This document shows, piece after piece, positions 26,507-38,324 of a stretch of 64,000 nucleotides of DNA. A model generated the notes under the pieces. The model saw only the letters and a program-made list of their open reading frames with translations, was not told the DNA's origin and searched no databases. The position numbers and the translations under genes were made by a program. Origin of the DNA: Stappia sediminis (GTDB lineage: Bacteria; Pseudomonadota; Alphaproteobacteria; Rhizobiales; Stappiaceae). Location: positions 62,001 to 126,000 of the forward strand of contig NZ_WUMV01000009.1 in NCBI RefSeq assembly GCF_009826895.1, given 5' to 3'. The stretch's first letter is position 1. Each line of letters starts with the position of its first letter.

Positions 26507-28927
26507 TCAGCCGTGAAGGCCAAGGTCATGGGCGACCTTCCAGACCCGCCAATGGTCGTGCGGCATATTCGTCTGCGTCAGTCCGAACGGGCGGAAGGCG
26601 TCGTGCACGGCGTTGGAGAAACAGGGAACGCCGCCCACGTTCGGGCTTTCGCCGACGCCCTTCGCGCCAATCGGGTGATGCGGCGATGGCGTGGTGGTCC
26701 AGTCGGTCTGGTAGTTGGGCGTCTCGAAGGGCGACGGCCAGAAGAAGTCCATCAGCGTCGCCGTCTTGACGTTGCCTATCTCGTCGTAGGCCATTTCCTG
26801 GCCCATCGCGATGGCGAGGGCTTCGGTCAATCCGCCGTGGACCTGTCCTTCGATGATCATCGGGTTGATCCGCGTGCCGCAATCATCCAGCGCATAGAAC
26901 TGGCGGATGTCGGTAACGCCGGTATCGACATCCACATCGACGACACAGACATAGGCTCCAAACGGGTAGGTCATGTTCGGCGGATCGTAATAGCTCACCG
27001 CTTCAAGGCCGGGTTCCACGCCCGGTATCGCCTGGTTGTAGGAAGCGAAGGCGATCTCCTTCATGGTCTTGAAGCGCTCCGGCGCGCCCTTGACCACGAA
27101 ACGATCCACGTCGAACTCGACGTCGTCGTCGTGAACTTCAAGCAGGTAGGCGGCGATCATCTGCGCCTTGGCGCGGATCTTCCGCCCCGCCATTGCGGTT
27201 GCCGCACCGGCCACCGGCGTGGAGCGCGATCCGTAGGTGCCAAGACCATACGGAGCCGTATCCGTGTCGCCTTCCTCGACCGTGATGTCATCGGCCGGTA
27301 TGCCGATCTCCGATGCAAGGATCTGAGCGAAGGTGGTCGCATGCCCCTGCCCCTGGCTGATCGTACCGAGCCGCGCGATTGCCGATCCCGTCGGGTGAAT
27401 GCGAATCTCGCAACTGTCGAACATGCCTAGTCCCAGGATGTCGCAGTTCTTTACCGGGCCGGCACCGACGATCTCGGTAAAATGCGTCAGGCCGATCCCC
27501 ATCAGCTTGCGGGTTTTGCCTGCCTTGAAATCCTCAAGGCGCTTTGCCTGTTCGGCCCGCAGGCCCTCGTAATCGACGGCCTTCATCGCCTTTTCCCAGG
27601 CGGCGTGATAGTTGCCGGAATCGTATTCCCAGCCGAGCGCCGACTGGTACGGGAACTGGTCGGCGCGGATGAAGTTGATCCGCCGCAGTTCGGCGGCATC
27701 CATGCCGAGCTTGATTGCAAGCACCTCGATCATCCGCTCGATGAAATAGGCCGCCTCCGTCACCCGGAACGAACAGCGGTAGGCAACCCCGCCCGGCGCC
27801 TTGTTGGTGTAGACGCCGTCGACGGAAAGATAGGCCGTCGGGATATCGTAGGATCCGGTGCAGATGTTCATGAAGCCGGCGGGAAACTTCGTCGGGTCCG
27901 CGCAGGCGTCGAATGCGCCGTGGTCGGCGGTCGTATGACACCAAAGCCCGGTGATCTTGCCGTCTTTGGTCGCGGCGATCTTGCCCTTCATCCAGTAATC
28001 GCGGGCAAAGGCCGTCGACGTCAGGTTCTCGATCCGGTCTTCCACCCATTTCACCGGCTTGCCGGTCACGATGGAGGCGACGACGGAACAGATATAACCC
28101 GGATAGACGCCGACCTTGTTGCCGAAGCCGCCGCCGATATCGGGCGAGATCACGCGAATATTGTGCTCGGCGATGCCTGAAATGAGCGAGGCGACGGTTC
28201 GCACCGCATGGGGTGCCTGGAAGGTGCCGTAAAGCGTGAGCTTGCCGTTCACCTTGTCCATGGAGGCAACGCAGCCGCATGTCTCGAGCGGGCAAGGATG
28301 CGTGCGATGATAGTAGACCATCTCCTCGGCCACGACATCGGCACCGGCAAGCACCGCCTCCGTCGCCGCCTTGTCGCCCTGCTCCCAGGTGAAGATGTGG
28401 TTGTTATGCTTGCGAGGGCCGTGAGCGCCCTCCAACTGGTCGCGAATGTCTTCCCGCAACACGGGCGCATCTGGTTCAAGCGCCTTGAAGGGGTCGACGA
28501 TGACGGGTTGTTCTTCGTATTCGACCTCGACCAGTTCCACCGCATCCGCAGCGATATAGCGATCTTCGGCGATGACGAAGGCCACTTCCTGTCCCTGGAA
28601 AAGGACCTTGCCGTCGGCAAGCACCATCTGCTTGTCACCCGCAAGTGTCGGCATCCAATGCAGGCCGAGCGGTTCCAGATCGGCGGCGGTGAGCACGGCG
28701 ACAACGCCTGGAAGCGCGGTTGCCGCCTCCGTATTTATCGAAAGCACTTTCGCATGCGCGTAAGGCGAGCGGACGAAATCGCCGAACAGCATGCCGTCCA
28801 GCTTGATATCGTCGACATAATTGCCCTTGCCCTGCGTGAAGCGGACGTCCTCGACGCGCTTTCGCGCGGTGCCGAGACCTTTGAGCGCGGTTGCGCGTTC
28901 TTCTCTGGTTTGCGCTGCCTCGGTCAT
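26507..28927 (-). CDS. coxL: Aerobic carbon monoxide dehydrogenase large subunit, form I
   Basis: The catalytic Mo-Cu subunit of CODH oxidises CO with water to CO2 and passes electrons on via CoxS and CoxM. The start at 28927 overlaps the coxS stop (ATGA) and gives 806 residues, close to the roughly 809 of known form I enzymes. The diagnostic form I loop AYRCSFR is present at residues 382-388, with Cys385 as the copper/sulfur ligand. The catalytic glutamate is in GAKGVGES near the C-terminus. Molybdopterin motifs GGGFGNK (265-271) and QGQGH are intact. An open extension upstream of 28927 runs through coxS and is not part of the protein. Confidence 0.97.
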   Translation of the reverse strand: MTEAAQTREERATALKGLGTARKRVEDVRFTQGKGNYVDDIKLDGMLFGDFVRSPYAHAKVLSINTEAATALPGVVAVLTAADLEPLGLHWMPTLAGDKQMVLADGKVLFQGQEVAFVIAEDRYIAADAVELVEVEYEEQPVIVDPFKALEPDAPVLREDIRDQLEGAHGPRKHNNHIFTWEQGDKAATEAVLAGADVVAEEMVYYHRTHPCPLETCGCVASMDKVNGKLTLYGTFQAPHAVRTVASLISGIAEHNIRVISPDIGGGFGNKVGVYPGYICSVVASIVTGKPVKWVEDRIENLTSTAFARDYWMKGKIAATKDGKITGLWCHTTADHGAFDACADPTKFPAGFMNICTGSYDIPTAYLSVDGVYTNKAPGGVAYRCSFRVTEAAYFIERMIEVLAIKLGMDAAELRRINFIRADQFPYQSALGWEYDSGNYHAAWEKAMKAVDYEGLRAEQAKRLEDFKAGKTRKLMGIGLTHFTEIVGAGPVKNCDILGLGMFDSCEIRIHPTGSAIARLGTISQGQGHATTFAQILASEIGIPADDITVEEGDTDTAPYGLGTYGSRSTPVAGAATAMAGRKIRAKAQMIAAYLLEVHDDDVEFDVDRFVVKGAPERFKTMKEIAFASYNQAIPGVEPGLEAVSYYDPPNMTYPFGAYVCVVDVDVDTGVTDIRQFYALDDCGTRINPMIIEGQVHGGLTEALAIAMGQEMAYDEIGNVKTATLMDFFWPSPFETPNYQTDWTTTPSPHHPIGAKGVGESPNVGGVPCFSNAVHDAFRPFGLTQTNMPHDHWRVWKVAHDLGLHG

Positions 28928-29418
28928 TGCGCAGCCTCCCTTGCCGCGTTCAGTTCGGCCGCTGCGGCCAGGATCGCCTTGACGATATTCTGATAACCCG
29001 TGCATCGGCACAGGTTGCCCGACATGCCGAAGCGAACCTCCTCCTCGCTCGGGTTCGGGTTTTCCTGAAGCAGACGGTGCGCGCGGGTGATCATCCCCGG
29101 CGTGCAGAAACCGCACTGGAGGCCATGGTGCTCGCGAAACATCTCCTGGAGAACGCTCAAGGAGCCGTCGTCATTCACCAGTCCCTCGACCGTGGTGACA
29201 TTCGCTCCGTTCGCCTGGGCGACGAACACCGTGCAAGCCTTCACCGACTTGCCGTCGAGGTCCACCGTACAGGCTCCGCAATGCGTGGTTTCGCAACCGA
29301 TATGCGGCCCTGTGATATTCAGTTCCTCGCGCAGGAAATGGATCAGCAGCATGCGCGGCTCGGCCAGCGCTTCCACTTCCTTTCCATTCACCGTCATCTT
29401 GACATGCATCTTCGACAT
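28924..29418 (-). CDS. coxS: Carbon monoxide dehydrogenase small subunit, 2x[2Fe-2S]
   Basis: A 164-residue iron-sulfur subunit. The N-terminal plant-type ferredoxin domain has its cysteines in [13 protein letters not shown] plus the later KACTVF. The C-terminal all-helical domain has CGFCTPGM and CRCTGYQNI for the second cluster. It moves electrons from the CoxL molybdenum site to FAD in CoxM. A strong GGGAGG ribosome site precedes the ATG; the stop overlaps the coxL start. The gene order M-S-L is the form I order. Confidence 0.97.
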   Translation of the reverse strand: MSKMHVKMTVNGKEVEALAEPRMLLIHFLREELNITGPHIGCETTHCGACTVDLDGKSVKACTVFVAQANGANVTTVEGLVNDDGSLSVLQEMFREHHGLQCGFCTPGMITRAHRLLQENPNPSEEEVRFGMSGNLCRCTGYQNIVKAILAAAAELNAAREAAQ

Positions 29419-29431
29419 CTGCCCCTCCCGC

Positions 29432-30265
29432 TCAGTTGGCGCGGCCTTGCGCGCGCTCGATCGCGCGGCGGAGAATGACGCCCGCGAGGTGTTTCTTGAA
29501 TTCCGCCGGTCCGCGATTGTCCGATGCAGGTGAAATAGCGGCCATCACCGCGTTGACCGCACCATCCACGTCACCTTTTGCCAGCGCGTCGTTGGCGCCG
29601 GCAGACCATATCGGCGTATCGCCAAGGTTCGTCATGGCTATGGAACCAATGCCCGGACCAACAATGACCGCGGCAGCGGCAGTGGCGTAATCTCCTATCT
29701 TGCGCTTCTGTTTTTCGTAAGCGTATCCGCTTCCAGCCTGAGGCTTGGCGATGACGATTCTGGTCAGAATCTCGTCGTCGGCAAGGGCGGTGAAAAACGC
29801 GCCTTCATAGAACTCGCGCGCCGCGATGCGCCTTGTACCCTTATCGCCGGCGACCTCATAGGATGCGTCAAGACATTGCATGAGCCCCGGCATGTCGTTG
29901 CCCGGGTCGCCATTGGCGACATTGCCGCCGATAGTGCCGACGTAACGAACTTGCGGATCGGCAATCTGCAGCGCGGCCTCGCGAATGATAGGCACTGCCG
30001 AGGCGAGCGCGTCATTTTGGATCAGTTCATGCTGGGTCACCATCGCGCCGATGGAAATTTCATCGCTCGTAATGGAAACGCCCTTGAGCTCGCCCACATC
30101 CTGAAGGTCGATCAGATGCTCGGGATTCGCCACTCGCAGCTTCATCATGGGGATCAGGCTGTGCCCTCCCGCCAGCACGCGCGCATCGTCGCCGAACCGG
30201 GTCAACAATCCGGCTGCCTCAGTTATGGTCGACGGTCGGTGATATTCGAAAACACCAGGAATCAT
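29432..30265 (-). CDS. coxM: Carbon monoxide dehydrogenase medium subunit, FAD-binding
   Basis: The start is set at 30265 ([13 protein letters not shown]) by a GGAGG site about ten bases upstream, giving 277 residues; a longer frame to 30394 runs into AT-rich leader. The FAD-binding signatures of the xanthine-oxidase-family flavoprotein are both present: [13 protein letters not shown] (about residues 32-44) and [16 protein letters not shown] (about 110-125). It takes electrons from CoxS and delivers them to the quinone pool or respiratory chain. It is the first gene of coxMSLDEF. Confidence 0.95.
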   Translation of the reverse strand: MIPGVFEYHRPSTITEAAGLLTRFGDDARVLAGGHSLIPMMKLRVANPEHLIDLQDVGELKGVSITSDEISIGAMVTQHELIQNDALASAVPIIREAALQIADPQVRYVGTIGGNVANGDPGNDMPGLMQCLDASYEVAGDKGTRRIAAREFYEGAFFTALADDEILTRIVIAKPQAGSGYAYEKQKRKIGDYATAAAAVIVGPGIGSIAMTNLGDTPIWSAGANDALAKGDVDGAVNAVMAAISPASDNRGPAEFKKHLAGVILRRAIERAQGRAN

Positions 30266-30666
30266 GTCCCTGTTTCCTCCCTGCCGGCGCGCCATTGTCC
30301 GGCGCTTGCAATCGCTCTGCGTATCCCCCCGGATTTCACCGCATCGCAATTTGTATGATGTTGATCTTACTTGCGGTCCGCATGCAATACGCACTGCACC
30401 AATGCAACTACATCTTTTTCATCAAACATATCTTGGCGTTACGTAAATTCATATCTGAATATTATTATGATAGCGTCCAAATATATTAATGATTACAATA
30501 TCATAATACTTATGCACGCGCCACCGTAGCACAAATAACCTTTTTCGCATTTGGCCGTCGAAATAGACGTAGAATTCCAAAAATCCGAAGAATGTCAGCG
30601 CCCATGGACTTGATAACCCATGAGGGAGTCGGGCGTGAATAGCGGCTTCTTCCTCAGGGATGTTAT
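30266..30666. promoter_or_regulatory. AT-rich upstream region of the cox operon
   Basis: 400 bases between the RND pump stop and coxM. The central part (about 30360-30560) is far more AT-rich than anything else in the window and has no coding frame of note. It holds an inverted repeat, TATTATGATA (30463-30472) and TATCATAATA (30499-30508), 26 bases apart. Near 30525 the minus strand has TTGTGC and a downstream TAAGTAT that could form a promoter. I checked for a sigma-54 site and the GG/GC spacing does not fit. This region most likely carries the cox promoter and operator; no cox regulator gene is in the window. Confidence 0.6.
30463..30508. repeat. 10-bp inverted repeat, possible operator upstream of coxM
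   Basis: Two perfect 10-base arms, 30463-30472 and 30499-30508, with centres 36 bp apart, lie about 200-240 bases before the coxM start. They could bind a dimeric regulator on one face of the helix. In AT-rich DNA such repeats also arise by chance. Confidence 0.4.
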
Positions 30667-33600
30667 TCAGCTCGCCGGCGCTTCGGCCGTTTCACTCTCC
30701 CCGGGCTTCGCCTCCACCTGATCGGCGGGCGTATCCGCGCCCTTGTATTGCCCTTTTACGCGCTCACGGAGGATCTGCATGACGACGTAAAGTACCGGTA
30801 TCAGGATCACACCGATCGTAGTGGCCATGAACATGCCCCCGAAAACGGCAAAGCCGATGGCTTTCTGGCTGGCCGCGCCAGCGCTCGACGCCGTCATAAG
30901 CGGAACGACGCCGAGCAGGAACGAAAGGGCCGTCATCATCACCGCCCGAAAGCGCAGATGCGCGGCCTCAGCCGCCGCCGCCACGATGGATTTTCCTTCG
31001 CTGCGCTGCTCCATGGCGAATTCGACGATCAGGATCGCATTCTTCGCGCCAAGACCGACAAGCATCACCATGCCGATCTGCGTATAGAGGTTGACGTCGC
31101 CGCCCGTGGCGAGCACGGCAAGGAACGCGCCGAAGAGCGCCACCGTGACGGACATCAGGATCGCCACCGGCATCGACCAGCTTTCATACTGAGCAACCAG
31201 GAAGAGATAGGCGAAGAGGATCGACAGCATCAGGACGAAGACGACGATGGCCCCGGCCCCCTTCTGCTGCAGCGCCGTGCCCGTCCATTCATATGCATAG
31301 CCCGGCGGAAGGGCCTCGGTCGCCGCGCTTTCCATGCTGTTGATCACGGTGCCGGTCGAAGCGCCGGGCTTGGGCTCCGCGTTCACGGATGCCGCGCGGA
31401 ACATGTTGTAGCGGTTGATCATTTGCGGGCCCAGAACGTTCTCCACCGTAACGAGAGTGCGCAGCGGAACCATTTCGCCCGTGCCTGAGCGCACATAAAG
31501 CTGCGAGATGTCCTCCACGCGGTTTCTGAAAGCACCCTCCGCCTGGATCATGACCTTGTAGACACGCCCGAAGAGATTGAAATCGTTTACGTAATAGGAA
31601 CCGAGATAGGCCTGCAACGTCAGAAACACGTCGGAAACATTTACTCCAAGGGTCTTCGCCTTCTCGCGGTCGAGGTCCACGAAGACCTGGGGGACGTTCG
31701 AGCGGAAGGTCGAGTAGGCCTGCCCGATCCCGGGAGACTGGTTGGCCGAATAAACCAGAGAACCCGCGGCGGACGCGAGATCCTGCGGTGTACCGCCGCC
31801 CGTTTGCTGCAGCTTCATCTCCACGCCGCCCGTCGTTCCAAGGCCGGGGATCGGCGGCGCATTGAACGCGATGATATTAGCGCTGGCGATGGTGGAGAAT
31901 TCCTGCCAGAGCCGCGCCAGGATGGAATCCACCTTCAGCGAGGGTTCCTGCCGTGCGTCCCAGGGCGTCAGCGTCACGATAATCATCGCGCCGTTGGGCA
32001 AAAGGCCACTGTTCAGGATGCTGTAGCCGTTCACCGTCACGACATGGGCGATCCCTTCGACCTTCTCGAGCCGTGCCTCGATATCCTGCGTTACCGCTTC
32101 GGTGCGTCCTAAGGCGGAACCGTCGGGAAGCTGTACATCGACCATCAGGTAGCCTTGATCCTCTAGCGGCAGGAAACCCGACGGAAGGCGTCCGCTCAAA
32201 AGCACGATACCGCCGATGATGACCGCAACGGCGACAAGCCCGACGAATGACCGCTTGACGAGACGGCTGACAATGCCGGTGTAACCATTTCGGACACGGT
32301 CTATCCCCCGGTCGAAGACCGCGAAGATTCCTTTTGCCTGCGCGCGCTGTTTCAGCACGAGGCCGCAAAGCGCCGGCGAAAGCGTGAGCGCGTTGATCGA
32401 GGAAATAACCACGGAAACGGAGATGGTGACGGCGAATTGCGAATAGAGCCTTCCGGTAATGCCCGGCATGAAGATCGTCGGGACGAAGACGGCCAGAAGC
32501 ACCAGCGTCGTCGCGACGACGGGACCGGTGATCTGGACCATGGCCTTCGCGGTCGCTTCCTTGGCGGCGAGCCCCTCCTCCGCCATGATGCGCTCCACGT
32601 TTTCCACGACGACGATGGCGTCATCCACGACGATGCCGATAGCAAGCACTAGCGCGAACAGGCTGATCGTGTTGAGCGACATTCCGAACGCCAGCAGCAC
32701 GGCGAACGTACCGATCAGCGAAACCGGGATCGCCACGACGGGAATGATCGTTGCCCGCCAGTTTCCAAGGAAAATGAAGACGACGGAAACCACGAGCATG
32801 AATGTCAGCATCAGCGTGGAGATCACATCGTTGAGCGATTGTTCCACGAAATCCGTCGTGTTGAACGGCACGGAATACTCGATGTCGTCGGGGAAGGACT
32901 TCGACAGGTCCTCAAGGCGGCTCAGAACACCTTCCGCAACCGCAAGCGCATTGGCGCCAGGCGCCTGGTAGATCGCGAGAACCGTGGAAGACTGGCCGTC
33001 GTATTTGCCGCTCGCGGCGTAGATCTGGGAACCGAGATCGACCCTTGCGACATCGCCGATGCGCACGATCGCGCCATCGCTGCCGGTCCGCAGGACGATA
33101 TTCTCGAATTCTTCCACCGAATCGAGGCGCCCTTTAGCCTTGATCGTGTATTGGAACTGCTGGCCTTCGGGAACCGGCGGCGCGCCGATCTCACCGGCCG
33201 CCACCTGGATGTTCTGGTCCTGAATGGCCGTTATGAAATCCGAAGGCGTCATGCCAAGGCTCGCCAAACGGTTCGGGTCGAGCCAGATGCGCATGCCATA
33301 GGCGAAATCCGTCAGCACCTCGGCCTTGCCGACGCCGGTTACACGGGCAAGCGAATCCTTCAGGTTGATCGAAGCGTAGTTCGATAGAAAAACTTCGTCG
33401 TATGTTCCATTCGGCGAATAAAGCGTGATGACGAGCAGCATGTTCGTGCTTGCTTTTTGCACGGTCACACCGTTCTTCGTCACTTCGCTCGGCAGTTGGC
33501 TTGTCGCCTGGCTCACCCTGTTCTGCACGTTGACGGTGGCGATATCGGGATCGGTGCCGACGTTGAAGGTCACATTGAGGGAATAGTTGCCTGAGTTGGT

Positions 33601-33849
33601 GCTGTTGGACGACATGTAGATCATGTTGTCCACGCCGTTGACTTGCGCTTCGATCGGGGCTGCGACCGTTTCTTCCAGAACTTCGGAGTTGGCGCCAGTG
33701 TAGGTCGCGCTGACGTTCACCACAGGCGGCGTGATTTCCGGAAACTGGGCGACGGGAAGCGCGATATAACCAAGAATGCCGGCAATGGTAATAACGAGCG
33801 AAATCACCAGCGCGAATTTCGGCCGGTAGATGAAGAATGAGGACAACAT
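30667..33849 (-). CDS. RND efflux permease, hydrophobe/amphiphile exporter (AcrB/MexF type)
   Basis: A proton-driven inner-membrane efflux pump of 1060 residues with the twelve-span RND layout and two large periplasmic loops. The proton-relay aspartates are seen in LAIGIVVDDAIVVVENVE (TM4) and the lysine partner in GLGAKNAILIVEFA (TM10). GFLPLEDQG and PLMTASSAGA are HAE-1 family motifs. The substrate range cannot be predicted beyond hydrophobic drugs or solvents. It follows the adaptor gene by six bases. No outer-membrane channel or local repressor gene is next to it, so a distant TolC-like protein is probably used. Confidence 0.95.
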   Translation of the reverse strand: MLSSFFIYRPKFALVISLVITIAGILGYIALPVAQFPEITPPVVNVSATYTGANSEVLEETVAAPIEAQVNGVDNMIYMSSNSTNSGNYSLNVTFNVGTDPDIATVNVQNRVSQATSQLPSEVTKNGVTVQKASTNMLLVITLYSPNGTYDEVFLSNYASINLKDSLARVTGVGKAEVLTDFAYGMRIWLDPNRLASLGMTPSDFITAIQDQNIQVAAGEIGAPPVPEGQQFQYTIKAKGRLDSVEEFENIVLRTGSDGAIVRIGDVARVDLGSQIYAASGKYDGQSSTVLAIYQAPGANALAVAEGVLSRLEDLSKSFPDDIEYSVPFNTTDFVEQSLNDVISTLMLTFMLVVSVVFIFLGNWRATIIPVVAIPVSLIGTFAVLLAFGMSLNTISLFALVLAIGIVVDDAIVVVENVERIMAEEGLAAKEATAKAMVQITGPVVATTLVLLAVFVPTIFMPGITGRLYSQFAVTISVSVVISSINALTLSPALCGLVLKQRAQAKGIFAVFDRGIDRVRNGYTGIVSRLVKRSFVGLVAVAVIIGGIVLLSGRLPSGFLPLEDQGYLMVDVQLPDGSALGRTEAVTQDIEARLEKVEGIAHVVTVNGYSILNSGLLPNGAMIIVTLTPWDARQEPSLKVDSILARLWQEFSTIASANIIAFNAPPIPGLGTTGGVEMKLQQTGGGTPQDLASAAGSLVYSANQSPGIGQAYSTFRSNVPQVFVDLDREKAKTLGVNVSDVFLTLQAYLGSYYVNDFNLFGRVYKVMIQAEGAFRNRVEDISQLYVRSGTGEMVPLRTLVTVENVLGPQMINRYNMFRAASVNAEPKPGASTGTVINSMESAATEALPPGYAYEWTGTALQQKGAGAIVVFVLMLSILFAYLFLVAQYESWSMPVAILMSVTVALFGAFLAVLATGGDVNLYTQIGMVMLVGLGAKNAILIVEFAMEQRSEGKSIVAAAAEAAHLRFRAVMMTALSFLLGVVPLMTASSAGAASQKAIGFAVFGGMFMATTIGVILIPVLYVVMQILRERVKGQYKGADTPADQVEAKPGESETAEAPAS

Positions 33850-33855
33850 CGCGCC

Positions 33856-35013
33856 TTACCCCGCCGGCTGATCGCTCAATACAGCGTTTACCGGCACGCC
33901 GGGCCTCACCTTCTGCAGGCCTTGCACGATAACGCGGGTGCCTTCCTGCAGGCCGTCCTTCACCACAAAGTCGCCTTCGACCTGCTCGCCGAGGTCCACG
34001 TAACGCTGCTCGACCATTTCCTGGTCGTTGATCGCAAGCACGAAGGGGCCTTTCTGGTCGCGCTGGATCGCTGCTTGCGGAATGACGATGGCTTCCACCG
34101 TGGCCGGCGCTTCAATGGTGACCGTCACGAAGGTTCCGGGGACAAGAGTCTTGCTCTTGTTCTCGAATTCACCACGGATCGAGATCGTGCCCGTGTTGGG
34201 GTCGACGACATTGTCGATGAAGACGATACGTCCGCTTTCATCGAAGGTGTCGCCATTCGGCAGCAACAATTTCAGGTTCGGCAATTCGTCTTTTGCGTTG
34301 GGATCGTTTGGATCCGTGCCGGCATTCTTGAGGGCGTTCAGCAAATCCCGCTCGCTGACGGAAAAACCGACATAGACAGGCGCTTGGCTTATCAATCGGG
34401 TGACCGGTTCCGCGGTCGGCCCCACCACATCGCCGACGCTATAGACCACCTTGCCGATGCGCCCGTCGAAGGGCGCTTTTATGTCAGTGTAACCAAGGTT
34501 GAGCTCAGCCTGCGTTTGCGCTGCTTGCGCCGCTTCCACAGCAGCATCCGCCTGCTCCTTGGAAGCCAGTGTCGCCTCGTATTTGGCCTTCGAGACATGG
34601 CCCTTCTGGTAGAGGTCCTCATCCCTCTCCAGATCAGCAACCTTTAGCGCGGCATCCGCTTCAGCCTTGGCAACTTCCGCCTTGGCGGACAGGAGAGCGG
34701 CTTTATAAGGCGCCTTCTCGATCGTGAAGAGCAACTGGTCTTTCTTGACGACGGCGCCGTCCTTTACGTCCTTCGTCTCCAGAAACCCCGAAACCCGAGC
34801 CACCAGTTCTGCGTCATCGACAGCCTGTATCTGTCCGACGAACTGGGCGGAGCGGCGCACTTCCTGCTCCCGGGCCGCCGCGACCTGTACAGACGGGGCT
34901 TCCGGCGTGCTTTCCGCCTGCTGCTCGCCTTGGCACCCCGCCAGGATCGCAGCGGCAATCATCAACGGCAGGAAACGCAAGGCTCCGGAATTGAGAAATG
35001 AGTTTTCAGGCAT
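33856..35013 (-). CDS. RND efflux periplasmic adaptor, lipoprotein
   Basis: A 385-residue membrane fusion protein. A lipoprotein signal ends at LAGCQ (cysteine near residue 28), so it is probably anchored to the inner membrane by lipid. Then come the HlyD-type barrel-sandwich halves (VARVSGFLETKDVKDGAVVKKDQLLF, seen as VKDGAVVKKDQL; and NLGYTDIKAPFDGRIGKV as YTDIKAPFDGRIG), an alpha-helical hairpin with coiled-coil Ala/Glu/Lys repeats, and a beta-barrel. It is the first gene of the two-gene efflux operon. Confidence 0.93.
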   Translation of the reverse strand: MPENSFLNSGALRFLPLMIAAAILAGCQGEQQAESTPEAPSVQVAAAREQEVRRSAQFVGQIQAVDDAELVARVSGFLETKDVKDGAVVKKDQLLFTIEKAPYKAALLSAKAEVAKAEADAALKVADLERDEDLYQKGHVSKAKYEATLASKEQADAAVEAAQAAQTQAELNLGYTDIKAPFDGRIGKVVYSVGDVVGPTAEPVTRLISQAPVYVGFSVSERDLLNALKNAGTDPNDPNAKDELPNLKLLLPNGDTFDESGRIVFIDNVVDPNTGTISIRGEFENKSKTLVPGTFVTVTIEAPATVEAIVIPQAAIQRDQKGPFVLAINDQEMVEQRYVDLGEQVEGDFVVKDGLQEGTRVIVQGLQKVRPGVPVNAVLSDQPAG

Positions 35014-35203
35014 CTCTTTTCGCGCCCTTCCCTTTCCGACGTGCGAAGCAGATAATTACGCGACGTCAGATTATTCGGGAAGCAGCGGAACACAAACCTA
35101 AAAATTCACTATTCGTCATGCCTTAGGCAAAACTGCGCAAGCAGCCTCATGGGCCTTGCGGACGGATCTCTGCCTCTGAGGGTTTTGTGTGTTCTTTGGC
35201 GGA

Positions 35204-36076
35204 TCAGTCGAAAATCAGAGAGAGGCCGAAGCAACCTTCGGCAGGAATGACCAGGCCGCCCTGTGAGCGATAGTGATTGACGCCCGCACCCCGCAGGCAT
35301 GCTTCCAGGGTGCCACGATCCGTCGCCTTCATTCGAATGGCAGCAATCGACGGGGATAAAACGGCACTGCTGGTGTTGGCATCACCATACAGAGCCCGGT
35401 AGCCGGCGGGCGTGAACAGGTCGACGTCTCCGCGCGGCGTGGCAATCTCGATGCCGAGGCTCGTCGTGCGGGTTTCGCGAACGCCGGTGAAAGCGGAATA
35501 GAAGATGTGGTGATCCGCCGGTTCGGCAACGGCAATGACCGCTGCGGATATTTCATTCACCGAATTCGGATGCTTTTGGAACCTTTCTTGCCAGAAATTC
35601 TCCGGAAATCGATGGTGGCACGTAAAGAAACCTATATCCGGCGCATGCTCGTCCCGCGTGAACGTGAGATCGAAAGCGACCTTGCGTTCGCTGCCATCCG
35701 GGCTTTTCGCGATACGTTCGAACGAAAACGGCTTGAACGTCGGAAGTCCCGCCTTTTCAAAGGCTTGCCTGTCATCATCCGGATCGCGGCTTTCCATCAC
35801 AAGCATCGAGCCGCCCTCGCGCTGCTTCAGGAAATCGCGGTTGAACGCGCCGAAGGAAAACGCCCCATTACCCGCATCGGGAATGAGTGCTTCATCGCCG
35901 ACCGACAAAAGCTCGATGAAGAATCCGTTCAGTTGGATCAGCCGGTTCACCGTTCCCCACGGATGGCGCGCCAGCGGTGTCAGTGTAAAGCCAATGCCTT
36001 CCAGAAACCGTGAGGCTGCATCGATATCACGCACCGCCCAGACGACATGATCCAGACCGCGGGCAAGGATTCCCAT
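35204..36076 (-). CDS. VOC superfamily (glyoxalase-like) protein
   Basis: A 290-residue soluble protein. The N-terminal VOC module opens LDHVVWAVRDIDAASRFLE, the typical first strand and helix with a metal-binding histidine (His10). A second half contains DIGFFTCHHRFPENFW and HHIFYSAFTG. It resembles the glyoxalase-like Glyoxalase_3 domain proteins, for which no common substrate is established. It begins 11 bases after the pyrG stop, so it is likely co-transcribed with pyrG. A functional link to CTP synthesis is not evident. Confidence 0.75.
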   Translation of the reverse strand: MGILARGLDHVVWAVRDIDAASRFLEGIGFTLTPLARHPWGTVNRLIQLNGFFIELLSVGDEALIPDAGNGAFSFGAFNRDFLKQREGGSMLVMESRDPDDDRQAFEKAGLPTFKPFSFERIAKSPDGSERKVAFDLTFTRDEHAPDIGFFTCHHRFPENFWQERFQKHPNSVNEISAAVIAVAEPADHHIFYSAFTGVRETRTTSLGIEIATPRGDVDLFTPAGYRALYGDANTSSAVLSPSIAAIRMKATDRGTLEACLRGAGVNHYRSQGGLVIPAEGCFGLSLIFD

Positions 36077-36087
36077 CGCTTATCCCC

Positions 36088-37722
<1,635 letters not shown>

Positions 37723-37776
37723 TTACCATATCGCTTCGCGACGGAATTAACCGCCCGAAATTTACGTAACACACAG

Positions 37777-37807
37777 AAAAGCGCCCCGCGAAACGCGCGC
37801 AGGGCGC
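37777..37807 (-). terminator. Probable terminator after secG
   Basis: On the minus strand a 6-bp GC stem (37802-37807 with 37781-37786) encloses a shorter inner hairpin and is followed by TTTT. It lies 31 bases after the secG stop and 61 bases before pyrG, so it may limit read-through from secG into pyrG. Confidence 0.6.
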
Positions 37808-37837
37808 CCTGATCGAACTTAGAAGGATCCCCGCCGC

Positions 37838-38224
37838 CTACTGTGCGGCGGGCACCTGCGGACCGCTCGGCGCCGGAGCCTGCTGTGGCTGGCTCTGCCC
37901 CTTGAGCTGATCCAGAATCCCCTGGCCGCTGCCCGAAGTATCGCCTGCCGGAGCGGTTGCTCCATTCGGAGCGGCATCGAGGATCGACGAAGGACGATCG
38001 TCATTGCGCGCAAGAATAGCGAGCGCCAACGACGTGATGAAGAAGAGCAGTGCGAGCACCGCGGTCGCGCGGGTGAGCACGTTCGCGCTGCCGCGGCTCG
38101 ACATGAGGCCGCCGCCACCGCCGCCGCCGATCCCCAGAGCGCCACCTTCGGAGCGCTGCAGCAGGACCACGAGAACGAGCGCGAGCACGACCATCAAATG
38201 TATGACGATGATTACGGTTTCCAT
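37838..38224 (-). CDS. secG: Preprotein translocase subunit SecG
   Basis: A small inner-membrane partner of SecYE that aids protein export. The 128 residues begin with a membrane span (VIIVIHLMVVLALVLVVLLQ). The family's conserved glycine-rich loop follows, GALGIGGGGGGGLMSSRGSANVLTR in short as GLMSSRGSANVLTR, and then a second span (LALLFFITSLALAIL). The C-terminal 45 residues are Pro/Gly/Gln-rich, as usual in alphaproteobacterial SecG. It lies between tpiA and pyrG. Confidence 0.95.
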   Translation of the reverse strand: METVIIVIHLMVVLALVLVVLLQRSEGGALGIGGGGGGGLMSSRGSANVLTRATAVLALLFFITSLALAILARNDDRPSSILDAAPNGATAPAGDTSGSGQGILDQLKGQSQPQQAPAPSGPQVPAAQ

Positions 38225-38324
38225 CGCAGGCCATTCTTGTCCGTGGAATTGAGGCGCCTTCTACACGAATGCTCCGGGGCTTTCCACCCTTGCCACGAAT
38301 AAATGATCACACGTCGGGCAATCT

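Noticed and set aside
30360-30400. Sigma-54 promoter before coxM
   Set aside because: A TGGTGC...TTGCA-like pair exists on the minus strand, but the GG-to-GC distance does not fit the -24/-12 spacing.
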